In this document: in pieces, positions 11,253 to 17,631 of the stretch | How the letters are laid out: each line of letters starts with the position of its first letter | Position numbering within the stretch: position 1 is the stretch's first letter | Assembly: GCA_937873385.1 (NCBI GenBank) | Contig: CALMYC010000073.1 | Span: 1 to 35,107 of the forward strand | Source: an uncultured Flavobacteriales bacterium | Lineage (GTDB): Bacteria; Bacteroidota; Bacteroidia; Flavobacteriales_F; PHOS-HE28 | Reading direction: 5' to 3' | Length of the DNA: 35,107 bases | Translations under genes and position numbers: made by a program | The notes under the pieces: generated by a model | Told to the model about the DNA's origin: nothing | Databases searched by the model: none | The model's input: the letters and a program-made list of their open reading frames with translations, nothing else

Positions 11253-11819
11253 ATGGTCCGCGAAAGCCTGATAGCCGATTGCATCCGCAGGGACCCGCGG
11301 GCGGAACAGGAACTGTACAAAGCGTTGTATCCGCTGATGATGTCGATCTGCTCGCGGTATGAGCGCAACCGGCAGGATGCCGCGGCTTGCATGAACGAGG
11401 GTTTTCTCAAGGTGCTGGTGAACTTGAGGAAGCGAAGACCGGAAGTGCCGTTTGAGCCTTGGGTGCGACGCATCCTCATCAACACGGTGATCGATGGCTT
11501 CCGCAAGGAAAAGGAACGAAAAGCAATGGAAACAATGGAAGTGCCCATGGAAACGCACACAGCCAACGAGGTGAACGACTACCTCCGGCACATGGAGGCC
11601 GAAGCTTTCGCGGAACTGTTGGTGCGCGTTCCGGAGATGTCGCGCAAGGTGTTCAACCTCTTTGCCATCGACGGCTTCAGCCATGCGGAGATCGGCAGGA
11701 TGCTGGGCATCAGCACCGGCACGTCGAAGTGGCACGTTTCCCATGCCCGCCAACTGCTGCAACGCACCATCGCTGAACTGGCCGGTGCCGCCACCGTTGC
11801 CAAAGACGCATTGCCATGA
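11253..11819 (+). CDS. ECF-type RNA polymerase sigma factor
   Basis: This 188-residue protein has the two domains of extracytoplasmic-function sigma factors. Region 2 covers about residues 20-90: LYPLMMSICSRYERNRQDA, then NEGFLKVLVNL, then FEPWVRRILINTVIDGFRKEK, the helices that bind core polymerase and the -10 element. Region 4 covers about 125-175: MSRKVFNLFAIDGFSHAEIG followed by RMLGISTGTSKWHVSHARQLL, a helix-turn-helix for the -35 element. The start at 11253 directly opens the sigma domain. Its TGA overlaps the ATG of the next gene by four bases (11816-11819), so the partner is almost certainly its regulator. The controlled genes are unknown; auto-regulation would be usual for such pairs. 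Confidence 0.92.
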   Translation: MVRESLIADCIRRDPRAEQELYKALYPLMMSICSRYERNRQDAAACMNEGFLKVLVNLRKRRPEVPFEPWVRRILINTVIDGFRKEKERKAMETMEVPMETHTANEVNDYLRHMEAEAFAELLVRVPEMSRKVFNLFAIDGFSHAEIGRMLGISTGTSKWHVSHARQLLQRTIAELAGAATVAKDALP

Positions 11820-13543
11820 GCCTCAACGAAGAATTCGACGAACTGGCGCGGCGGAAGCTGGAGGAGCGCCTCTTCCCGTACCAGGAAGCGGACTGGCAGG
11901 ATGCCGCAGGCCGCATCGATGCGCTGCGCAGGCGCGGCGGACGAAAAGCATGGTACTTCGGCGCGGGCCTGCTTCTGCTGATCAGTGGCTTCACGTGGTT
12001 TGCGCTCCAGCCTGCAGGCTCCAAAACTCCTGCGGTCGCGATCACGAAGCAGCACGTGCCGGAAACACCATTACCTGCCGTTCAGGCCGCAACGGCTCAC
12101 AGCGTAGCCGCAACATCAAGTGAAGTGGAGAGCGCCATGATGCCTGTCAAGGCTACGCACTCCGCGCATGCTGCGGGTCCAACACCCGCCAAGCGGGCTT
12201 CACGGGACAAAACCGTTCCACAACCATACAAACCCAAATTGATCGCCCACGCTCCGGAGCATTCCAAAACGCCTTCGGCTACCAAGGATGGCGCCGTTGC
12301 ACCTGCCGGAGTGAGCCTGCATGAGCCCAGTAATGCCGTAGCACATGCAATCGTGATCGATACAAGCGAAACAGCATCCGCTACTTCGGATGAACATGCC
12401 GGCACGGTGATCAGTCAAACATCTTCCCTACATGGATCCCCAACGGTACACGAACCGGAATCCTTACGGAATGATGAAGCTTCACTTGGCCAGAAGCAAC
12501 CTTCGGCCAGCAAGAGCGGAACAACTCACACGGTGATCGAACCGAATTCCCCGATCGCCACTCCAAAAGAGGGCACAACTTCCGGAGCAGTGGAACAGGA
12601 AGCGAACGATCGTGCAGCAAATTCGTCAACTGCTCGTCAGCTGATCGATCCAGCCAGAAGCGCTGAAGCACCTGCCGAAAGGGACAGCACCTCAACCGCC
12701 AACACAACGTTGCTTGCGCCGGGTGATGCGGCAAGCGCCATCTCCGCTACACCACCGGCCGTCCCGCCAATAGTGCCCGAGCGTGCGCCATGGGAGATCA
12801 GCGCAACGGGCGGCATGTTCACCTCAAGCACCAAGTACGCCGGTGGCAACAGCGCGGACTGGACGGGCGGCATCAGCAAGGAACGCAGCATCGGCATCGG
12901 AGCTGAGCTCATGCACATGGGCCGCAACATCGGCATTGGTGCGGGCCTGCACTACGGCAGTTACGCCGAGCGGATCCGCACGGACGGGATCGATCGGAGC
13001 ACCACTTCGTTCAATCACTATTGGTACCTGATGGCGGTGGACACCACGGTACTGGTGATCACCGACACATTGCCGGGCACACCTCCGTCCTACACGGGAT
13101 CTTCCATGGACACCACGTTACTTGTGCTGGCCCAAGGCACGGACACGGCGGTCAACCAACAGCACCTGCGTGATGCGCGCGACCAGGTGAACCGCGTGAG
13201 CTACCTGGAGGTTCCGCTTATGCTGGACGCACATTTGACCCAGGGCCGCTGGATGCTGGGCCTGCGCGGCGGCCCTACCATCGGCCTGCTCACCGGCCGC
13301 AGGGGAAGCCTGCCCAACAGTACGGACGACGGATATCTCGGCTTCAACGACGTTGCTTTCCGCGAAGTGGTCTTCGGTTACACCGCGCGGGCCTATGTCC
13401 GCTACCGCTTCAATGCGGGCTGGTGCGTGGGGCTGGAACCTGCATTGCGTGGGCAATTGCTGAACAGCCTGGGCAGCGGTGAACTGGAGCGGCGCAGTAT
13501 TGCCAAGGGCGTGGTGTTGAGCTTGACGTACAGGTTGCGATGA
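11816..13543 (+). CDS. Predicted trans-envelope anti-sigma factor with C-terminal beta-barrel
   Basis: The 575 residues divide into four parts. Residues 1-44 are charged and helical (EFDELARRKLEERLFPY, then DWQDAAGRIDALRRR) and would lie in the cytoplasm near the sigma factor. Residues 45-64 are one transmembrane helix (WYFGAGLLLLISGFTWFAL). Residues 65 to about 325 are a low-complexity stretch rich in Ala, Ser, Thr, Pro and Glu, long enough to cross the periplasm. About 325-575 is a beta-barrel of the porin-like OMP_b-brl type, with VSYLEVPLMLDAHL and a last strand VVLSLTYRLR. This matches the dual membrane-spanning anti-sigma (Dma) design known in Bacteroides thetaiotaomicron, where one protein links outer membrane state to a sigma factor. 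Function here is inferred from layout and the 4-bp overlap, not from sequence identity. Confidence 0.75.
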   Translation: MSLNEEFDELARRKLEERLFPYQEADWQDAAGRIDALRRRGGRKAWYFGAGLLLLISGFTWFALQPAGSKTPAVAITKQHVPETPLPAVQAATAHSVAATSSEVESAMMPVKATHSAHAAGPTPAKRASRDKTVPQPYKPKLIAHAPEHSKTPSATKDGAVAPAGVSLHEPSNAVAHAIVIDTSETASATSDEHAGTVISQTSSLHGSPTVHEPESLRNDEASLGQKQPSASKSGTTHTVIEPNSPIATPKEGTTSGAVEQEANDRAANSSTARQLIDPARSAEAPAERDSTSTANTTLLAPGDAASAISATPPAVPPIVPERAPWEISATGGMFTSSTKYAGGNSADWTGGISKERSIGIGAELMHMGRNIGIGAGLHYGSYAERIRTDGIDRSTTSFNHYWYLMAVDTTVLVITDTLPGTPPSYTGSSMDTTLLVLAQGTDTAVNQQHLRDARDQVNRVSYLEVPLMLDAHLTQGRWMLGLRGGPTIGLLTGRRGSLPNSTDDGYLGFNDVAFREVVFGYTARAYVRYRFNAGWCVGLEPALRGQLLNSLGSGELERRSIAKGVVLSLTYRLR

Positions 13544-13558
13544 TCGGGGAAATGGATC

Positions 13559-13834
13559 CTACTCCAACTCACTGCAGGCATATCCAAAGCCCGCGAGCAG
13601 CGCCATGATGCGCTCCCGCACTTGTGATGCGGATTCCACGCGCAGTATGCGGTCGCAATCCTCCAGGTCAAAGTTCCATTGGCCGTGACCTGCAAGCATG
13701 AAGTCCAGTAAAGGGCGAAGTGCATTCACCTCGCCTTGGCTGTTCACGGAAGTGCTGAACACAAGTACATCAGCGGGATCAACAATGCCCGTTCGGCGGG
13801 CGCTCCGATGCTCGGTCGGCCTGTTTGGTTCCAT
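13559..13834 (-). CDS. Small HMA-like / ferredoxin-fold protein
   Basis: This 91-residue protein contains VLVFSTSVNSQGEVNALRPLL followed by WNFDLEDCDRILRVES and a final helix. I recognise this as a short conserved Bacteroidota protein related in fold to heavy-metal-associated domains (beta-alpha-beta repeats), but the CxxC metal motif is missing. Only two separate cysteines are present. Function is unknown. It converges with the beta-barrel gene (15-base gap). The first 20 or so residues (MEPNRPTEHRSARRTG) look unlike the family, so the true start may be further downstream. Confidence 0.65.
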   Translation of the reverse strand: MEPNRPTEHRSARRTGIVDPADVLVFSTSVNSQGEVNALRPLLDFMLAGHGQWNFDLEDCDRILRVESASQVRERIMALLAGFGYACSELE

Positions 13835-13876
13835 CGGTTCGTGGCAGTAGACGGTCGTTTTCCCGGAATACCTTGA

Positions 13877-14293
13877 TCAAGCCGGATCATTCTTCCAGCC
13901 CCGGCCCGCGCAGCGTTCCTTCCAGCTCTCCTTGAACCTGGCCCGATCCTCCTCGCTCATGGCACACCACTTCTCGCGCCAGTCCTGCCGGCGGCCTTTC
14001 CATTGCTCGCGTTCCTCCTCGGAAAGATTCCTCCACCACGCTTCGCGCATGCCTGCATGGCGTGCCCACGGCGGGCCTCCATGGCCGCCACGCCTGCCGG
14101 GGAAGCCGCTGAAGAGAATCTTGGACAGGACCAGCAGGCCCATGGCCTTCCAGTAGTTGATCAGTGCCCAGCCCGTCAGGCCGGGAATGATGGCATTCCA
14201 CAGCAGCATCACCACCAAACTGAAGAGTGCGATGGCTGCCAGCGGGATCAGGGGGAACAGCCAGTGACGGCGACGAAGCGTTTTCATGTTCAT
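13877..14293 (-). CDS. Small two-helix membrane protein next to an ECF sigma factor
   Basis: This 138-residue protein begins MNMKTLRRRHWLFPLIPLAA. One transmembrane helix covers about residues 11-33 and a second, weaker one about 38-62 (GWALINYWKAMGLLVLSKIL). A Gly/Pro/Arg-rich turn is followed by a charged helical tail rich in Trp, Glu and Arg (LSEEEREQWKGRRQDWREKW, then MSEEDRARFKESWKERC) from about residue 88. The two tail segments look like a repeat of the pattern (L/M)SEE-R---K. The gene lies 22 bases after a sigma factor in the same direction, a frequent pairing in Bacteroidota, so it may restrain that sigma factor. This is inference; there is no known anti-sigma motif. Confidence 0.75.
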   Translation of the reverse strand: MNMKTLRRRHWLFPLIPLAAIALFSLVVMLLWNAIIPGLTGWALINYWKAMGLLVLSKILFSGFPGRRGGHGGPPWARHAGMREAWWRNLSEEEREQWKGRRQDWREKWCAMSEEDRARFKESWKERCAGRGWKNDPA

Positions 14294-14315
14294 TTCGGTT
14301 TGCGGGATGCCTTGT

Positions 14316-14885
14316 TCAATCCCGGGTCAGTTCATGGTAGGTGGTTTCCAATCGTTCGCGCAAGTGCTGCACCGCGTAGCGTTTGCGGGAGATGATGGTC
14401 TTGATGTTCTCGCCCTGCTCCTCGGCGATCTCGCGCAGGGTCTTGTCCTCCAGTTCATTTTGCACGAAGACCAGGCGTTGGTTCTCCGGCAGTTCCGCCA
14501 AGGCTTCCTCCAGTTCGGCCCAGAACACGTCGCGCAACATCCGCAGGTCCGGGTCGTCTTCCACGGCCAGCAACAGCCCGCCGAAGTTGAACTCACCGTC
14601 CTCACCCTCCTGCACCATGCCGTCCAACGCCTCGGTACTGCCCTTGCGGTAGCGGTCGATGATCTTGTTCCTCGCCACCCGGTACAGCCAGCCGCTCATC
14701 TGCTCGATCGCCTCCACCTCCGGCTGACTGCTCAGTTGCGCCCATACATCCTGCAAGAGGTCCTCCGCATCGGCATCGGTGGGCACGCGGGCGCGGATGA
14801 AGCCGAAGAGCGCGCGGCCATATTGCGCCACTGTCTTGGTGATCCCTCCCTGCTTCCGGGCCATCGTTGTTTCCATCGGATCCAT
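14316..14885 (-). CDS. ECF-type RNA polymerase sigma factor
   Basis: This is a second ECF sigma factor, about 189 residues. Region 2 runs from VAQYGRALFGFIRARVPTDA through DAEDLLQDVWAQL to SGWLYRVARNKIIDRYRKG. A linker of about 45 residues rich in Glu, Asp and Gly follows. Region 4 has LPENQRLVFVQNELEDKTLR, then EIAEEQGENIKTIISRKRYA, a helix-turn-helix. Several starts are possible: GTG 14891 and ATG at 14885, 14876 or 14864; the sigma domain begins after all of them, so 14885 is a convention. It is followed after 22 bases by a small membrane protein that may be its regulator. Targets are unknown. Confidence 0.9.
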   Translation of the reverse strand: MDPMETTMARKQGGITKTVAQYGRALFGFIRARVPTDADAEDLLQDVWAQLSSQPEVEAIEQMSGWLYRVARNKIIDRYRKGSTEALDGMVQEGEDGEFNFGGLLLAVEDDPDLRMLRDVFWAELEEALAELPENQRLVFVQNELEDKTLREIAEEQGENIKTIISRKRYAVQHLRERLETTYHELTRD

Positions 14886-15014
14886 CCCCACTTCTGCGAG
14901 AACGGATGGGGGGACGAATTACGCTATGAGGTGGTTAGTTCGTGGAGCATAGGGCGGAGGCGCCTTGCAAAAAACCGCAGCCTGCATTCCCTGCTCGTAG
15001 CGAGATGAGCGTAG

Positions 15015-15082
15015 TTGTCCGGGATTTAGCTCCATCAGCGGTCTCGCGAAGCGGACCCTGATGCCACGCAGTTACCGGACAA
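15015..15082. other. Nested inverted-repeat element between divergent genes
   Basis: An outer 8-bp perfect inverted repeat (TTGTCCGG at 15015-15022, CCGGACAA at 15075-15082) encloses an inner hairpin with CATCAG (15033-15038) and CTGATG (15058-15063). The inner stem continues through GGTC(T)CGC and GCG-GACC around a GAA loop. The whole would fold into a stable stem with an internal side region. It lies 31 bases before the ATG of the membrane protein at 15114. It could be a 5' leader structure or a small dispersed repeat. I do not recognise a known RNA family. The rest of the gap (14886-15113) holds one GTTCGTGG-like unit near 14938 and nothing else that I can name. Confidence 0.55.
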
Positions 15083-15113
15083 AGTGCATTTCCACGCAAG
15101 CTACCTTCACACC

Positions 15114-15617
15114 ATGCACGCCCCGTCTGTATCTACAACCCATCACCTCCGCTTCATCCGCCGCTGGCTCGTTTTCTTCATGGTGGCCATGACCTTCAGC
15201 GGCATCACCGCAGTGCCATTGGAATGGGGCAGCCGGTTGATGGCCGACATCACCGCATCATGGGGCGCTCCCTGGACCGCATGGACCAGCACCGTTGCAG
15301 CGGCCATTGCCGATATCGGTGAACACTACCCGATGATCTTCTACGGCACCGACTGGCTGGCCTTCGCACACATCGTGATCGCCCTGGCCTTCATCGGCCC
15401 ATACCGCGACCCGGTGCGGAACCGCTGGGTGGTGGAATGGGGCCTCTGGAGTTGCCTCGGGGTGGTGCTGCTCGCCTTCCTGTGGGCACCGGTGCGCGGG
15501 ATCCCTTTCTTCTGGAGGTGCATTGATGCCGCCTTTGGCGTGATCGGCGCCGTGCCGCTTTGGTTCGTGTTGATGAGGATCGATCGATCGGCGGGAGAAC
15601 GTCGATCCGATCAATGA
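15114..15617 (+). CDS. Conserved four-helix membrane protein of unknown function
   Basis: From ATG 15114 this is a 167-residue integral membrane protein. Hydrophobic segments lie near WLVFFMVAMTFSGITAVPL, then DWLAFAHIVIALAFIGP, WGLWSCLGVVLLAFLWAP and AAFGVIGAVPLWFVLM. Conserved-looking loops are YGTDWLAFAHI and GPYRDPVRNRWVVEWG. I recognise it as a protein found across Bacteroidota, without known function. A GTG at 15084 would add ten residues. TACCTTCA at 15102-15109, four bases before the ATG, resembles the -7 elements seen elsewhere in the window. The pyrophosphatase gene follows 31 bases later. Confidence 0.8.
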   Translation: MHAPSVSTTHHLRFIRRWLVFFMVAMTFSGITAVPLEWGSRLMADITASWGAPWTAWTSTVAAAIADIGEHYPMIFYGTDWLAFAHIVIALAFIGPYRDPVRNRWVVEWGLWSCLGVVLLAFLWAPVRGIPFFWRCIDAAFGVIGAVPLWFVLMRIDRSAGERRSDQ

Positions 15618-15648
15618 TCCCCGATCTTTCCCCCCAATTTCGAACCTC

Positions 15649-16179
15649 ATGCCCAACCTGGAACACCTCCCCGCCTTTCTGCCCAATGGCAACATACGAG
15701 CCGTGATCGAGATCCCATCCGGCACCAGCGACAAGCGCCAGTATGATCCCGCCACCAACACTTTCCCCGTTGACTTGCGCAACGGCGTTCCTCGCCGCAT
15801 CAAGTTCCTGCCCTACCCGGCCAACTACGGCTTCATCCCCGGCACCTTGATGGACAAGGCCCAAGGCGGTGATGGCGATGCGCTGGACATCTTCGTGCTG
15901 TGCGCGGGCGTGTCCAGCGGCACCGTGTTGGAGGTGGAACCCATCGGCATCATCGAGCTGTTGGACGCCGGTGAGCGCGACGACAAGGTGTTCGCGCTGC
16001 CCGTGGACCCGGCGTTGCGCACGGTGGAAGCAGATGACATTCAAGAGCTGCCGAAAGCCGCACAGGACATCATCGTGGCTTGGCTGTTGAACTATGATCC
16101 AGAGGATGGCGCACAACTTGTGGGCGTGAAAGGGCGCACTGAAGCGATGACGGCGATCCGGAAGTGGGAGGTGCGTTAA
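15649..16179 (+). CDS. ppa: Inorganic pyrophosphatase, family I
   Basis: This enzyme hydrolyses pyrophosphate to two phosphates in the cytoplasm, pulling biosynthetic reactions forward. The 176-residue length is usual for the bacterial soluble type. The family signature, with three metal-binding aspartates, is GGDGDALDIFVL (DxDxxD). Other active-site segments are AVIEIPSGTSDKRQYD (Glu and Lys), RRIKFLPYPANYGFIPGTL (Tyr) and the end of the chain with the usual Lys and Trp (IRKWEVR). ATG 15649 is the only sensible start. It converges with the lipoprotein gene across a strong hairpin. Confidence 0.95.
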   Translation: MPNLEHLPAFLPNGNIRAVIEIPSGTSDKRQYDPATNTFPVDLRNGVPRRIKFLPYPANYGFIPGTLMDKAQGGDGDALDIFVLCAGVSSGTVLEVEPIGIIELLDAGERDDKVFALPVDPALRTVEADDIQELPKAAQDIIVAWLLNYDPEDGAQLVGVKGRTEAMTAIRKWEVR

Positions 16180-16192
16180 TGCCCAATGGACA

Positions 16193-16216
16193 CAGGGTCC
16201 CGAAACGGTGACCCTG
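16193..16216. terminator. Bidirectional hairpin between convergent genes
   Basis: CAGGGTC-CCG, a 3-base loop AAA, and CGG-(T)-GACCCTG form a 10-bp stem with one bulged base. It lies between the ends of ppa (16179) and the lipoprotein gene (16239), which face each other, so it may end transcripts from both sides. Confidence 0.6.
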
Positions 16217-16238
16217 CGCCAGCAACGAAGATCGCTCC

Positions 16239-17309
16239 CTACGGCATCGCCTCACTCCACTGCAACACGCCTGTTCCAGCATCGAAGCTGCTCAACGACG
16301 TGGAGGTCACCATCGACAGGCGGTTACCCATGAGCTGGAACAACGGCTCGGTTTGGAAAAAAGGAGCGGCATCCGGAGCGTTTACCACGGTGGCGCTCCA
16401 CAACGGCTCCAACGAAGCGGAATCCAACAATGTGACCTCCCAGTTGAAATCATGCACCGTTGATGAATGTGCCAGTACCACAGGACCGCCGTTCACAAGG
16501 ACAGGCACCCGCTCCGCGGCCTCTTCCTTGACCGCGCCGGCAAGTTGCGGTTCGATGAAGTCCACCACCGAAGCGTGGTCGTTCAGCTCCAGCTTCCGCC
16601 TGGCCCCGGTAGTGAACCTGATGTTCATTCCGTCGGCATCCAGCTGATCCACGTTGCGGCTCCGGAACACGGCGTGGACCTGTTCACGGGCCTCCGAAGG
16701 TTCAGCCCTGCCCGTGCCCGGATCCAGGAAGTACGTGCGGGCATCCTCACCGGCGAAGATGAAGCCGGGTTTCGGGCCGGGGTTCAGGAACTGGTTGTCG
16801 GGCACCAGCTTCAGGTTGTGGTTGATGCGCAAAAGGTCATCGCCGTTGTAGCGTACCTTGCCTTTGCCCAAGTCCACGACGCACAGGCTACTGGTGTTGG
16901 CGCTGGGTTGGTACAGCTTTACTACGCACAAGTCGCCGCTGATGCCGATGATCTTAGGTGCGCCTTCCATGCGGAGCGGCTTGGCGAACAACCGCCTCCC
17001 GGTGGCTGCATCGCGCATGTCCATGTAGTATTTAGCCGTTCCATGGCTCACCGAGCTGTTCCCCTTCCGTTCGTAGCTCCACACAAAGACCTCGGAGTAG
17101 GTGTACGCCAAGCACGATCCGTCCGGGGTGAATTGGACACTCCACAACTGGCCTGGTTGCCTACCGATCGCTGAACAACCTGAAAGGATACCCATTGAAG
17201 CAACCACGATCATGAGGAGGCCCATGGTGCAGGCAAAGGGTCCATGAGGACTTGGAACATGCCGCTTGGACCGTTCCATTGAAAAGTGTTCTTGGACATG
17301 CATGGGCAT
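16239..17309 (-). CDS. Lipoprotein with beta-propeller-like repeats (PA2928-like)
   Basis: This is a 356-residue predicted lipoprotein. A hydrophobic stretch (MGLLMIVVASMGILSGC) ends in the lipobox LSGC, with the lipid-carrying Cys near residue 45 from the first ATG. The mature part is beta-rich, with propeller-like phrases such as QLWSVQFTPDGSCLAYTYS, ARTYFLDPGTGRAE and SSFDAGTGVLQWSEA, resembling WD40/PQQ-type blades and the PA2928 family of lipoproteins. The family assignment is tentative. No catalytic motif is evident. ATG 17309 gives the longest form; ATG 17279 would shorten the N-region and suits a signal peptide better. It would sit in the periplasm, anchored to a membrane. Confidence 0.7.
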   Translation of the reverse strand: MPMHVQEHFSMERSKRHVPSPHGPFACTMGLLMIVVASMGILSGCSAIGRQPGQLWSVQFTPDGSCLAYTYSEVFVWSYERKGNSSVSHGTAKYYMDMRDAATGRRLFAKPLRMEGAPKIIGISGDLCVVKLYQPSANTSSLCVVDLGKGKVRYNGDDLLRINHNLKLVPDNQFLNPGPKPGFIFAGEDARTYFLDPGTGRAEPSEAREQVHAVFRSRNVDQLDADGMNIRFTTGARRKLELNDHASVVDFIEPQLAGAVKEEAAERVPVLVNGGPVVLAHSSTVHDFNWEVTLLDSASLEPLWSATVVNAPDAAPFFQTEPLFQLMGNRLSMVTSTSLSSFDAGTGVLQWSEAMP

Positions 17310-17473
17310 TTCGCAGCTTAAGGGATTGAACTACCCGTTACGCAGGGTCGCAACGGGCAAAATAGGTCCAAGGAGCGGAACCCGCTAAGGGTCCCGAGCA
17401 CACAGTGGTTCAACAGGTCCAGTTCCTTCAAGGCCTCCGTCCGTGGAGGCCGTAGCGCCAAGCGCAGACTTCC
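17310..17473. other. Intergenic region with one short hairpin
   Basis: This is the first part of a 322-base gene-free stretch between the lipoprotein gene and pheT; the rest is the 52-bp repeat array. An inverted repeat GGCCTCC (17432-17438) and GGAGGCC (17445-17451) with a 6-base loop is present. No ORF with coding character, promoter or RNA gene is apparent. Confidence 0.5.
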
Positions 17474-17629
17474 ATGGTACTTCATGGTTCCATCAAGGTC
17501 TCCGCCTCGGGACCTTGATGCCCCAATGGTACTTCATAGTTCCATCAAGGTCTCCGCCTCGGGACCTTGATGCCCCAATGGTACTTCATGGTTCCATCAA
17601 GGTCTCCGCCTCGGGACCTTGATGCCCCA
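17474..17629. repeat. Three tandem 52-bp hairpin repeats after pheT
   Basis: Three contiguous copies (17474-17525, 17526-17577, 17578-17629) differ at only a few positions. Each has a perfect 10-bp inverted repeat, CATCAAGGTC and GACCTTGATG, extended by CCG/CGG around a 3-base loop, and each begins ATGGTACTTCAT. The last copy ends two bases before the pheT stop codon. The hairpins could act as repeated terminators or RNA-stabilising stems. No unique spacers are present. Confidence 0.9.
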
Positions 17630-17631
17630 TG

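Noticed and set aside
17474-17629. Possible small CRISPR array
   Set aside because: The repeats are directly contiguous with no unique spacers, there are no cas genes, and the unit is 52 bp with an internal hairpin.
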